Positions 19,618-30,890 of a stretch of DNA of 64,000 bases are shown here, piece by piece. The notes under the pieces are model-generated. The model searched no databases, had not been told where the DNA came from, and saw only the letters and a list, made by a program, of their open reading frames with translations. The translations under genes were made by a program, and so were the position numbers. Source of the DNA: Tubulanus polymorphus (lineage: Eukaryota; Nemertea; Palaeonemertea; Tubulaniformes; Tubulanidae); assembly GCF_964204645.1 (NCBI RefSeq), contig NC_134027.1:15302485-15366484 (forward strand), read 5' to 3'. How positions within the stretch are numbered: the first letter of the stretch is position 1; every line of letters begins with the position of its first letter.

Positions 19618-20292
19618 TCATTTCGGATCCTTGATATCAAATTCCTCAACATATTGTTCATTCTGTGGGTTACTATTCCACCAATCAATAAATTTCCTTG
19701 CTTTATTCAACTGTTCCAAATATAATTGTAAATCTAGATTATTAGATTTGGTTTGATTTTCTTTCTTTTCTAAAGGCCTTAAATTTTTCCAACCCCAAAT
19801 AAGTTTTTTATTGTATTCATCATTCATGTTAAATTTAGATATTGGTAACACGTGATCAATATGGTAATAATCCCCATAATTATCTATATTCATTTTATCA
19901 TCGAATTGAAATATTATCCATGATTTGAGAAATTCATCTGAACAACCCAATAAATTAGATAGTGTTTCTGAATGTGTTTCTTTGTTGAATAATTGTGTTA
20001 ATCTAGACCGTAAACATTGTTTCAATCTAAAATTAAGATCTGTTTGATATCTTTCTCTCATATATTCTGTCATATAATCATTATAAGATTCTCTATTATC
20101 TTCTCGGTATTGTTTGGTATATAGTTTAAAACAAGTTTTGCAGCAATATTGAAAACCATCTTTGCTAATCTTACGCTTACTAAATTCTGTTAATGATTTA
20201 TCTAATTCACATTTAGAACACTTTTTGTAATATATGTTTATAACGCCAGTGTTATTTGTAATATTGATAGTTTGTGGTTGTTCTGGTTCCAT
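19618..20292 (-). CDS. HNH endonuclease with N-terminal zinc ribbon
   Basis: 224 aa. Near residues 25-55 two C-x2-C pairs (CSKCELDKSLTEF and CCKTC) form a zinc-binding knuckle. The nuclease core has YYHIDHVLPISKFN near 142-155 and WKNLRPLEKKENQTKSN near 167-183, with the conserved His, Asp and Asn residues of HNH enzymes. Such nucleases are common passengers of phages, mobile introns and large DNA viruses. Here it heads the leftward block. A decayed homologue lies at 1826-2019 in the same relative place of another copy, so it is an old part of this lineage. The ATG follows GTATAATAA. Confidence 0.9.
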   Translation of the reverse strand: MEPEQPQTINITNNTGVINIYYKKCSKCELDKSLTEFSKRKISKDGFQYCCKTCFKLYTKQYREDNRESYNDYMTEYMRERYQTDLNFRLKQCLRSRLTQLFNKETHSETLSNLLGCSDEFLKSWIIFQFDDKMNIDNYGDYYHIDHVLPISKFNMNDEYNKKLIWGWKNLRPLEKKENQTKSNNLDLQLYLEQLNKARKFIDWWNSNPQNEQYVEEFDIKDPK

Positions 20293-20430
20293 TTATTATA
20301 CGTATTTTTTTACTAAATTGGTTAACATTTTAGAATCCTCTTCCATTTCTCCGACTAACGTCATCCTTTTTCATTCCTCGCTGCTTTTGATAAGTTGTTT
20401 CGATTCCTTGATATCTAAATAATACCACTG

Positions 20431-20790
20431 GGCAAAACCGCTCTTATAGGAGCGCTTTTGCTTAATGCGCATGCGCTAATTATAATTATATATTCATTCT
20501 GTAAATTCTGTAAAATAGAAACGACTGACATAAAATATCAAAACGTGTTCGCACTAAGCAAAACCGCTCTTATAGGAGCGTTTTTGATCAATGCGCATGC
20601 GCTAATCATAATTATATTTACATAATGAATATATAATTATGTAAATAGAAACAACTGAACATAGAAAATTCAAACACATATGCATGAGGCAAAACCGCTC
20701 TTATAGGAGCGCTTTTGCTTAATGCGCATGCGCTAATTATAATTATATATTCATTCTAGAAATAGAAACGACCGAACATAAAAATTCATC
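20431..20790. repeat. Three tandem repeats of about 128 bp with hairpin cores
   Basis: Units begin at about 20431, 20557 and 20688. Each has CGCTCTTATAGGAGCG (5-bp stem), then GCGCATGCGC (perfect palindrome), an AT-rich stretch and GAAACRACYGA. They are located upstream of the HNH gene in the subterminal part of the element. They could be integrase-binding, replication or promoter elements. The function is not shown by the sequence. Confidence 0.85.
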
Positions 20791-20834
20791 AATCAGATTT
20801 ACACAATATATTATACAAGTTGTTCGGTCGTTTC
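20765..20834. repeat. Hairpin with 14-bp perfect stem
   Basis: GAAACGACCGAACA and TGTTCGGTCGTTTC are separated by 42 bases at the end of the third tandem unit. Confidence 0.85.
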
Positions 20835-21825
20835 TTCCAATACATCATTTGATTTCTATAAATACAATTTATAATTACAAACATTTTTTCAATTGCTGGT
20901 AAATATTTAACTACATCAACAAATGTTAAACTTAATCATTGGAGTCTTAATGTTTTTGAAATTCTTATATAGTTTCTTCAACGATCTTTGGTGATTCTTG
21001 TGTTTCTTGTGCTAATTTCTATTGGTTTGATATCCATTGCTGTTGATTCCTCAGTCAGAAAGAGTATCTTGAGTTTCTCTATCACTTCTTGATGCGTATG
21101 GCGTTTTATTAATCTAAAAGATATTAGCGGTAACTCTAGCAATCTAAAAGATATTCTAAATACGCTTAAATATATCTAAAGGTTTCATATTTAATAGCTC
21201 TAATAACTACAACAAACAGTACTTACATTTAGATTTATAATTGTAAACTATAAACTCCTTATTTCGTTTCGAAAGATAGAATATCCTGAGCACAATATTA
21301 CTGCGTATATCCATTTCCGGGGCGATTTCTAGAATGAACACGTTGATTATGCCACGTCATCTAGTTCCGGTTCTAGAGTGTTCTCTCTCTACACCTGAAT
21401 GATGAGTCATAATGTCTCGTTGTTATAGTAACAACTGTAACAGCTGTGAATTTATAGATTTATTCTATAGCGGCTCTGTACATTGAATGTATATAGGCGG
21501 CTCAAATAGAATCATGTTCTAGTATAAACATCTAGAACAAGCGTGTTGAGACTTGTAAATTATGAGATTTGTGATTCACTACGTTCACTGTATACACAAC
21601 GTGTTGAAGTTGAAAAAAACAATAATAAAAGCATTTAGATTAATGAAATTAATTAACTCTTTACAATTGAAATATAAGCTGGTAACATATGTTTATTAGA
21701 GCTAATACAACCAACTATATAGCTGAGTATTATCAGGTGTTTATAACGATTCAACATATTTTTCACTATGTGTTGAGTTCCTTAATTCGATAAATGTCTT
21801 TGCTTTAACCAACTGGACTAAAAAC
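20835..21825. other. Non-coding right arm of the intact Polinton
   Basis: About 1 kb with no open frame of note. The middle (about 21290-21450) is less AT-rich than the rest and may be an insertion. No ends were identified. Confidence 0.4.
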
Positions 21826-22181
21826 AAATGTGTTCTAGTTTTATTGTGTCTTGCTTTTTGGGATTTATCTATATCGATATTACATGTTGGGCAGTAGTAT
21901 TTATTTGCTTCCATTTTAATACTATATTTTTTATTAAAATTGATTTTAGAAGTTCAATGATTTAAATGTTATTCATTTATGTGAATATTTTAAGAGTAAT
22001 AGGGATAATAGGCTTTCGTATCAAAGGTTGAAGGGGCGAGTGAGTAAAAAAATGAAAATAATAATAATTTACAGTTGAATTAGGAGTGTGCGCGACTAAT
22101 TCAACTGTAAATTATTATTTTCATTTTTTTACGAGCTCGACCCTTCGACCTTTGGTATGAAAGCCTATTATCCCTATTACT
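21826..22181. repeat. Right terminal inverted repeat of the intact Polinton
   Basis: Mirror of 8858-9213. On the minus strand it contains the polymerase start (ATG near 21915, MEANKYYCPTC) and stops matching after codon 30, so it is a promoter-plus-N-terminus copy facing inward at the right end. Confidence 0.9.
21995..22181. repeat. 187-bp imperfect palindrome at the right tip
   Basis: Exact mirror image of the left palindrome. The inner-type arm (GGTTGAAGGGGCGAGTGAG) faces inward and the outer-type arm (GAGCTCGACCCTTCGACC) faces the host, so the two arms keep their identity at both ends. Confidence 0.9.
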
Positions 22182-22187
22182 AATGCA
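22182..22187. repeat. Target-site duplication, right copy (AATGCA)
   Basis: Exact match to 8852-8857. Removing 8858-22187 would restore a single copy. Confidence 0.9.
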
Positions 22188-24238
22188 TTTTATTCTATGT
22201 ATAGGTATTTAAATTTTCTACAATTCCCATCACCCTGAATGGCTTTGCAGAAAACCTGTCATCGCTGCTTTGCAGCTCTATTTTTACCTTCATGACGTAG
22301 TCATGAAGGTTATAAGATGGTAGTGAGTCAATGACGTCATTTTTGTGTCGCCGCTTATAACTTGTTGGTTGGAGTTCAGAGGATGATTTTTCAAACGAAT
22401 AAATACTTCAATCTTATTAATGCAGAGTGTGAAATTTCGCTTTTTTAAGATATTTCCCTAAATTATTAGCAAATGCCGATAGTAAGACCGTGGGAAAGTT
22501 TTTATCGTTGAATGGGCGAATCACGGCGGCAGAGTGCACGTGTGATAAGGTGGAAATATTTCCATGTGAAGGCGAAGCTTTTAAATGATTAGACAGTCGG
22601 AGGTGGTTTATCAACTTTTTTCAACTATAGTGCTGCTATTTTCCCAATCAACTTGCTAGATTTTGATCGTTTCTCACAAGTCAACACTTGTAATTCAAGT
22701 GTGATTTTGATGTGTGTAGAGATACATCGTAACTAGTGTATTGAATGGCGGCGCCATGTTTAAGCTGCGCGTCGTATGTCGATCGTTGAATAGTGGAATT
22801 ATAGGGTGGAATTATCTTGATTGTACCCATACGAAGCTTATTAAAGGTTAGTGTCAACAAATGGTCCATTACACTCCCTCTAATTTATGTGGAGAGACTC
22901 TTAACCGGCAAAACCGTGGTCTGTTTCGTATTATCGTTGGCCTACGTGACTGACCTTGCTTGAGCGTTCGCTGCCGGCGCGCCGCTTCAAAATTATGAAT
23001 AAAGAACTGTATAACTGATTGTTAATGACATACAACAAATAAACCTTTAAAGAAAGGTACCTAGCGTCTGACATTCTACTGAAAAATCCCGGATTGATCC
23101 ACCGCATAGTTTTTTGATAGTGAGCATTTTAGTATATGAATCAATTTAGATGATTGACAGACACGGGTGCGGTCGTATCAGCTGTTGAAGACGTTCGATG
23201 TAAACAATAATTTTAAGCACGTGCGCGATGAAAACAGGGACATCAAACTAAGAAGCACTTTTTAATTACATGTGATTTCAATAGGCATCTGTGCTATTTT
23301 AAAAAAAAAGTTGAATCTTAATTGACTCCTATTACATAGGCCTAAGCCAGGACCTCTGGAATTAAATTGAATTCGACACAGTAATTTGCCTGTAATTTGC
23401 GATGAATCTTTTTGAAAACTAGCATGAAGATTGGGTCTGGCGAGATGTCCACTCATATTGTAAAAAAAGGTCATTGGTGATCAAATATGGCTGCCATTGG
23501 GGTGGCCATGTTAAATTTCTTGTTTGCACGATGCAGCCCGTAATTCTTGATGGATTTCCACAAAATTTGGTGTGAGGATCAGGGTCAAGCTGTCCATGCC
23601 TTTTGTATATGGAGGTCATCGGCCTTCAAATATGGTCGCCAAGTCAGCCATCTTGAATTGCTAGCACGAAACGGCCTGCAATTCTTGATGCATTTACAAG
23701 ATACTAGGTGTAAGAATTTTGGTAGGTGAAATGTCTACCCCTTGTGTCCACCAGGGTTGCCATCCATCTTGGATTCATTTTTTCAGCACGATGCCTACAC
23801 CAATTCTTGATGCATTTTTTCATGTAGTGTGATCTTTGGGGCAGCTAAAATGGGCTTATCTTTTCATGTAAGGATATATTAACAGAAAATGAACATAATC
23901 GCCACATAGCCTATACCTCTTAACTATTTTAAAACTAGTTAAATCGTTACAATGTAAATGATTCTGTAAAACTTTGAATACTGAATCATTCTTCTTCTAC
24001 TGCGTCATGAAGGTACAAGGCCCGTGGGCCTCTTGTTCTATGATTCCTTTAATTTCGGCCGCATAGACGGTCAGAAAACCGGTTTTCGCTGCTTTGCAGC
24101 TATATTATGCTTTTATTATTTGTAGGAAATCATATTGTCGTGGACGAAGTGAATGTTCATTCCACTAGGCACTACACATTGGTTGGGGCCAATGATGCCA
24201 CCTTACTTTACCTAACCTTGTGATCTTTCTAATTTTAG
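22188..24238. repeat. Dispersed repeat tract in the TMEM42-like intron
   Basis: Starts near 22239 with CAGAAAACC...GCTGCTTTGCAGC, contains the palindrome CCTTCATGACGTAGTCATGAAGG at about 22288-22310, and ends near 24045 with GGGCCTCTTGTTCT. The part at 23030-23240 matches 37130-37345. A second CAGAAAACC-type end lies at 24072. No coding sequence was recognised. Confidence 0.5.
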
Positions 24239-24412
24239 GCTGTGTTTGGTCAAATAGTGTATGGAGAGACGTTATCAGTGTTATGGTGGCTAGGTGTTTG
24301 TCTTATTTTATCGGGACTGGTTGTCATTAGCCTTGGTGGCACTGATCTTGTGGACCAGGAAAAAGTTGAGGAAAATGAGAACAGCTATATCCGCTTTAAG
24401 AAAGAACAATAG
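24239..24412 (+). CDS. TMEM42-like (EamA-type) membrane protein, terminal exon
   Basis: The acceptor TTTTAG precedes 24239 and the exon ends at TAG 24410-24412. It encodes AVFGQIVYGETLSVLWWLGV, then a helix LILSGLVVISLGG and a short charged tail ending in FKKEQ. The 'G-E-x-L-x-x-x-W-W-x-G-x-x-L-I-x-x-G' pattern is typical of the last two helices of TMEM42 and other EamA proteins. It joins in phase 0 to the exon at 6124-6270. The intron between them (17,968 bp) holds the copia remnant and the Polinton. The gene must splice across them unless another isoform is used. Expression cannot be judged here. Confidence 0.75.
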   Translation, partial: AVFGQIVYGETLSVLWWLGVCLILSGLVVISLGGTDLVDQEKVEENENSYIRFKKEQ

Positions 24413-24548
24413 TTCTGAGCAATTTATTTTCATCCGCGTGAATAAGTACTTCAGAATGTGTTTGTGATTCAGGTGCACATGTGTTGAGTAATGAAATGAC
24501 AATCTCATGCAGTCCAATTTCCTCTAATTAATTAAAAAGAGTGTTTAA

Positions 24549-27381
24549 CCCTTTGTTGCATGAAGCACTTTTAGTACTCATATTGGCTTGCCTTTGCATG
24601 AGTGGGGTTGTTAGGAGTCCTTTAGGCAATATATCACAATTTTTTTTCCAAATTTGCCAAATTCTACTCTGTGGCCCATGGTTACTCTAGTAACCATCAT
24701 GCATCAGTAATGTTTGGCAACTTGAGTAACCAAAATAGGATACATGCATTCACAACAATTTTTCTCCTTTTTTTCAGTTAGAATAGCTCCATAAAAGATA
24801 TAAAGGAAATAAAACTAACTTTTTTCTAAATGAACTCAACAAATTCTTTTATTTCTTATTAGAAAATTTCACGAAACAGTAATTTCACATTTTACAGGAC
24901 ATTCTGATGCTCACAAATTTACTCTCCATAACAGTGGTCCCTTGAACATTTTTATTTCCCATGAAAATTATAGAAACAGTTAGTCAGTCTGTCAATGCAT
25001 AAATAGATTCTACATTTCATGCACAAATACTTTGTACGTCTGTGGCAACCAGGAAATTTGCACCGTTTTGGGATTGAAGCTTCCTGTTTGGGAAGGTGCA
25101 TTCCGTGAAAGCGTACATAATCGGGGATATCAATAGCCCTAACAGAAGCGGTGCGGTGTCAGCAGGATTATCAGGACCTTGATTTCCATTCTCCTCATTC
25201 AAATTACATGTACCTTCATCAGAAGTCATCAGGCAATTAGCTACATCTATTTTGAAGTACGCCAGCTGGTTTACTTTTGGGACTTTAGCTCGAAGCAATG
25301 TCCAGGCATTACAAATACAGGGATCTACTAGATGGAATATAATCCTCTTATACCACTTTCTTGTTTTGAGTTTCGTCCTATACAATGACATGAGCATATC
25401 ACATTGATCAACCCCACCCATACATTTGTTGTAAGCTTTTATTATTTTAGGACAGGGTATTTCAATATACTTCTTGTTCTTCTTATCCCATCTCTTAGAA
25501 ACTTTCATCACCTCTACAGAATGTTTGTTTGAGCCAACTGTTACCACTTTATTATCAAACCACTTGCAAATTATAACTCCATCACTGCTTTTATAATCTA
25601 CAGAGCCATGACCTTATTTTCGTAATTCTTTCTCAGATTTCAAAGGGCATTTCCCATCTCTACCTTTTCTGAGAGTACATGTACCATATGCGTTATGCGA
25701 ACTCAACTCTAAAAGTAATTGCCGAGACGCAAAGTAGTTGTCAAATTAGAAATAGGTTTCTGCTGGTAACCCATTCACCAGATACAATACCACAGCTCCG
25801 CTTTTACCTACACCAGGTTGTGTCTCTAATTCAGGTACCTGATTATCCCCATAAAAGTAGAACTTATGTATGAAACCGGATTGCCCGGCCAGGGCCCAGA
25901 ATTTGTAACCTTATTTATTTGGTTTGTTGTTATTGTATGTCTTCAATGTGCTTTGGCCCTTGAAGGGTACAACCTGCTCATCTATCGTATAATGTGCCTC
26001 AAATTTTGCATATCTAGCAAATGATTTTGAACAAATGTCAAGTAATGGCCGCACTTTGTAAAGCCTATCGTAACCTCGCTCACCTTTTTGCTTCTGCAGC
26101 TCGTCGTCGCTGACATGTAAAAGATACATTATCTGGTCAAACCTGTTTACGGACATTGAATTTGAAACTACGGGTTGTTTGGTGTTTTTGGACCAATACA
26201 TCCTCCTAGGGGGGAGGTGAACCACGGACATATATAAAACTATTCCAAAAAATCTTTTCATTTCTATTGGTGTAATACTTTTTATTTTCTGTTTGTCTAA
26301 CTGAAACTTCAGACGGTTTGCCTCCTGAGCCAACAGTTCAAATGTTTTATCACCGCCGACCATCAATAAGAACATTTCAATGGCCGTAACTGTAGTTGCT
26401 GCTTCATTTCTCGGTTCTAATTTGTTCTCAGTTGACACGTGTACACTCAAGTCAGCGTGCACCCATTTCCATTCTTTTCTACCACTGAAATCCATAAAAA
26501 AAGACATTTAGTATTTGGTCAACCCCTTCAGTCTATGGGAGAAGCATCTACACAAGTTTCCAATACTTTTGCCAGCAACAGTAATTCATGGAGCCACTCA
26601 AATCCTGAAACCTGTAATATCTTACCTTTTTTCGGAGTTTGTCTTTGCTTTTCCTTTCTTATCATTAGGGCGACTCTTTTATTTTGTGGCGGCCCGTCTC
26701 CATGACTGTCGGGATCAATTTCATCCTCCGAGTCTGTTTCAGGTGCGTCCTCTGATTCTGTTCCATTACCACTAGCGGCGCCTGGTTCATACTCTGACTC
26801 ATCATCACCGTCTGATGCTGAAAATCTATTATCGTCACTTCCAGAAGGATAGTTGTCATCTTCCATATCGTCACCAGAAACACTTTCAATCTCAAATAAT
26901 TCATTATCATCCTCTAGAACCCTCTCCATCACCTCAGAAACATTTAGGAGTGTTCTTTTACTCCTGAAATAAAAATGACATTTCATCCGTGAATGCATGA
27001 CGGTTACTCAAGTGACCAGACAAGATTTACCATTGATGCGCGATGTTCACTTGAGTTCACTTTTCCATGACAACTCTTTGATGTTAGCATGTTCTATGCA
27101 ACATATATCATATATCTAACACTTAGTTTCATGAATGCAAGGCCTCACTGAGGTATACTGACTGTCTTTCTAAAAAAAATTGAAAACTCACCTTGCTGGC
27201 CTGGAGGCCGCCATCTTGGAACTATGAAACTCTCACGTAGAGCCACCTATCCAACATATATTGTACTAAGCTAGGTAAATAAAGTGTACATCTATGCATT
27301 GGTGGAAAATATTAAGCCATTGGTTATTAAGGCTAGATTTATCCTATGGTTACTTCAGTAACCAATATGCAACATAGGGTT
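24549..27381. mobile_element. Second piggyBac-type element, about 2.8 kb
   Basis: The left tip CCCTTTGTTGCAT follows TTAA (24545-24548). The right tip ATGCAACATAGGG is followed two bases later by TTAA (27382-27385). Short subterminal motifs with GGTTACT...AGTAACC are near both ends. The transposase gene inside is on the minus strand and broken. Confidence 0.8.
25017..26998 (-). pseudogene. piggyBac-type transposase, broken by stops and frameshifts
   Basis: Reading leftwards from 26998: an acidic N-terminal region (SESEDAPETDSEDEIDP-like) to about 26528, with a frame change near 26510. Then the catalytic core begins (RRMYWSKNTKQPVVSNSM; first acidic site in YTIDEQVVPFKGQ). A stop at 25911 interrupts the core, which continues as FWALAGQSGF and VYLVNGLPAET-like text in neighbouring frames. 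The C-terminal part (25547-25017) shows KAYNKCMGGVDQCDMLMSLY, holding the third acidic residue. Family members cut and paste at TTAA. This copy cannot make a full enzyme. Confidence 0.85.
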
Positions 27382-27385
27382 TTAA

Positions 27386-30108
27386 GAGAGACATGGGATC
27401 TTTATATACAGTTACTAAAACTTGCTTCCTTTCGTAGACTAGTAATATTGGTCACTTAGTCTTTAAAGAAATTGTAACATCACTTTTGAGCTGAAATGAC
27501 CAATAAATCATTGGCCAATGTGTATTTGTATCAATGTCTTTGCTGTCAAATACCACTTGACTGTTAGAATGAATTTTTTAATGTGGGATTTAACGTGTTA
27601 TGTAAGAATTTTATGAGGAATTACAGCGCAATGTTTATGGATATTGATTTAGTTGTTGATCTACTGTCGTGAAATTTCCAATTAATTATGCTACGAGGTC
27701 TGGATCTGACTATGCCAAATCTGCACAGTGAGTGGAAGATAAGATTACTTCTGTTAAATACAATTCTGCAACTTTGGACCTAATGTGATCCTTATTCGTC
27801 AATCCTAGGTTATACATGTACATGTATCATACATTTGTAACGTGTAACGACTGAAACTCATGAGTGTAGAGCAAAGCAGGGATTCTCATAGTGTCAAATT
27901 ACCACGATAAAACTGGAAATTTTTCATTTTATTGCCACGTTAAAACGAAAAATTGCGCGATAAAACAAAAATTACCGCTATAAAACGAGAAAAGTCATTT
28001 TATCGCGTAATGAAACGAGAAAAAGTTGTTTTATTGCGTGATAAAACTTTCTCGTATTAAATTATTAAAAAAATTAGCGCGATAAAATGAGAAAACTATC
28101 GCAATGAAATGATTTTTGTATTCGGTTTACATCATGATAAAAGGAAAGAACATATTCCGTTTTTTCCACCTTTCGTTTTTTCGCCTAAATCAGGGGGTCA
28201 AAGGATTTGGGGGTTTTCTGGCACACACTCCCCACCATGAACAATAAAGGGGGACTCTTTTTGTTTCTACCCCACCATGAAACATTTCTGGAAGTCAGCG
28301 ATATGGACCCCCTTCAAAGTATTAATTGACATAAGATTGTTAAAAATGAGTAACCATTAAAAGCTGATCTAGCCTTTTTTTTTGGGGGGGGGGGTAGGTA
28401 AATACCCCTAGTACCCTTATCCCCTTGGGGTACCTGCCAGAAATGGGTTTCCATAACCCAGGCCATATTGGCCTTTGTATGGTTATACTAGAAATTGGTA
28501 GCCTTCCCAGCTACCCTCATGCCCCAGGGCTTTTGGTCTATGGTAAGGCCTTGATAACGAGTGAACCAGAAGGCACACTTAATGTGTATGATCCGGTCAG
28601 TAACGCCCTACATGTTAAAGATTGTTTCATTTAGAGCCTTTTTAATACTTTCTTCTGTTCTCGAATACGGTACAACAGATTAAATAGCTCGTGGTTTGAT
28701 AACAACATGATGTTCCTCGCTTTCAAATTTATATGAAATAAAAACAATTGGAATCTGATTATGGTTATCATATTAAGTGCTAATACGCCTAGTAAGATCT
28801 CGACTGGAGGAATTATATTTGGCATCGTGATGAAGTAAGTCAAAGCATATAGACGATCTCTGTCCAACCTCAGAAGGAACAATCGGCAAGTTCTTGTTTC
28901 CATGCAAATATCTTATACCATGTTGAGTAGAACTGGAACACTGAAAAAAATTAACGTTTGCACATGTCCTATTCATATTGAGTTATTATTAAGAAAACTG
29001 ATAACAAATCTGTCACATATGTTTTAGATCCTTATGGTATGGCCTGCCTACCCATCACAAATTCCAAAGCTACGGGTCTCGGAGTGCAGTGCAAAAATAA
29101 CTATTTTGGCGCAAAAAAAAGGTCACACGACTGCCATCTTGTGTCCAAATGACTCAATTTTTGGTTCGAAGAATGAGAACCTAGGCTATCGTCAAGTTGC
29201 AGTCATGAAGTCACGTGACAGGATCGGAAGATTTTTTTTTTAGATTGCGTGATACGCCTCAATGAAATAGGTCCACAGACGTAATTCGCTTGTCTTAAGA
29301 ATATTATAATTATTGTGATAAGAATATTTAAATAAATAATAAATATCATTTTTTTAAAGCATGCGTTATGAACGCCGATTTAGCGGTTAAAACAAATCAT
29401 TACATCTACTCGCGCATAAAAACACCATCAATGCTGGCTGTTCGAATATCACGGATACCGGATACCGGACACCTAAATACCGGATACCGGATACTCGAGA
29501 TTGCGGAGTATATAGCGCATCGGGTCTAAGGAGTCGTTTCCATGCTGTTGTAAGTAGTACTGCCGCGACATACAATTTATTTATGTCAAATTGTTACAGC
29601 GGCTAACCACTTATTTGTCTTAATGCTAGCCTGATTACAGCCTCCTTTCACGTTTTTAGTGTCATCATCGATCTCAATCTTCATTTTCCGGCAAGTAGGC
29701 CGTTAAAGTCAATACTATGCAACAGATCAAATATATGTTGGCCTATTCAACGACGAAGCAGCCGCGACTGCTGAGAGAAAGTTATGAGTGGGTTTTTTAA
29801 GAGTAGAGTGAGCGAGGGAGCGGCTCACTTCTTTTTGACGGACAGACAAGTACCACCGGTACTAACAGTTACTAACAGGCTAACTAATAGTAGAGCTAAT
29901 ACTAAGTATTAGCCCTACTATTAGTTAGCCTATCGTCGTCGGCCTATCGTATCTCGTAATAATATTAAATGCTGATCTGATTAGGCCTTTAAACATAGGC
30001 CTAGTAGACCTATCTCATAACAATTGATAAACAAATGCTGCTATTTGGATAGGCCTACCGCTGCTTATATTTGAGCAATACATCTTTTGTTATTATGAAG
30101 GTTTAACT
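27386..30108. other. Intergenic region with low-complexity and hairpin repeats
   Basis: Contains a run of GCGATAAAACGAGAAAA-type degenerate repeats (27900-28130), a poly-T/poly-G tract (28374-28394), short GGATACCGG repeats (29453-29500) and a hairpin at 29878-29931. No gene was recognised. Confidence 0.5.
29878..29931. repeat. Hairpin of about 25-bp arms
   Basis: GGCTAACTAATAGTAGAGCT faces AGCCCTACTATTAGTTAGCC around AATACTAAGTATT. It has one mismatch in the arms. Confidence 0.75.
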
Positions 30109-30232
30109 ATGGTGCCTTCCGGTCTGCCTAACTTAAACCACAGTTGCTGTTATTTGAATGTTGTCGTTCAAGTGCTGAAATCGGTGCCAGATTTTTTATC
30201 AAAAATCGAACAACATGCCACAACAGTCGAAT
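30109..30232 (+). CDS. Possible first exon of a ubiquitin-specific-protease-like gene
   Basis: An ATG at 30109 opens MVPSGLPNLNHSCCYLNVVV followed by QVLKSVPDFL and ends at a GTAAGT donor (30233). The text matches the N-terminal catalytic box of ubiquitin-specific proteases, 'G-L-x-N-L-G-N-T-C-Y-x-N-x-x-x-Q-x-L', with the catalytic Cys at the expected place next to Tyr. The usual G-N-T is replaced by N-H-S and the Cys is doubled. No downstream exons with the His box were found in the window, and the CACTA-like element begins 1.15 kb further on. It may be a real host exon, an alternative exon or a relic. Confidence 0.4.
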
Positions 30233-30479
30233 GTAAGTATTTCAGCTGGAAAAATATGATTCTGAGTGAAAGGGAAGAGTTATGCCCACAGGGGTTTGGC
30301 GATAGGCTTGGATTTTATTTCTGGGTTGTTGATAATCTCACGAGAATGGCGCTAAATATGAACTGCGAATAAACTCAAAATATCACGGAAATACCTTGTG
30401 TTTATATTGTTTATTTATCCGCTATGAAGTTTCGATAAACAATTGGTCGTTAAGAATCATTATCAGACGGTCGTCGCGT

Positions 30480-30877
30480 TTTACTATATAGAATAACAAG
30501 GGATGAAACGCAGTTCAAGTCGTGCCAGCCAGAAAGTTGGGACAGTCACGTGACTTAAACGCTTCTTATTTGACTGAATGCAAACCCGAAGCATCTAAGA
30601 TGGAAACTATAATACGAAAAATATTTGAGAATAAGTCACATTCAAATGCATTTTTTTACTATGAATTATTTATTTCATCATAATTTATTCTTTATATGTT
30701 ATTTATTTCACATGAATCATAATCTGACAATTGATATCGGTCTGTGAATATCTTAACTTTTCATGTTGAAGTTTTAAATCCGATGATGTCATCAGAATGT
30801 CACGTGACTGTCCCAACTTTCTGGCTGGCACGACTTGAACTGCGTTTCATCCCTTGTTATTTTATATACATAGTAAA
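30480..30877. mobile_element. MITE of about 398 bp with roughly 75-bp inverted ends
   Basis: The left arm TTTACTATATAGAATAACAA, continuing to GGGACAGTCACGTGAC near 30552, is mirrored by the right arm from GTCACGTGACTGTCCC near 30802 to TAGTAAA at 30877. No coding capacity. Confidence 0.8.
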
Positions 30878-30890
30878 GGTTGTTTATATG

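Larger units (their letters stand above)
8858..22181. mobile_element. Compact Polinton/Maverick element, 13,324 bp, near-intact
   Basis: The ends AGTAATAGGGATAATAGG and CCTATTATCCCTATTACT are flanked by a direct AATGCA at 8852-8857 and 22182-22187, the 6-bp duplication typical of Polintons. The element encodes a protein-primed family B polymerase, a chromodomain integrase of retroviral type, an A32/FtsK-like ATPase, an HNH nuclease and capsid-type proteins in two convergent blocks meeting near 16410-16554. Base composition is strikingly AT-rich compared with flanking host exons. All large genes except one are open, and the two terminal repeats look identical, so the insertion is probably recent. 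It interrupts a copia remnant within the TMEM42-like intron. No adenovirus-like cysteine protease was recognised. Confidence 0.93.

Noticed and set aside
8857-22181. Circular plasmid or phage integrated in a bacterium
   Set aside because: Spliced host exons, a chromodomain, LINEs and piggyBac show a eukaryotic setting.
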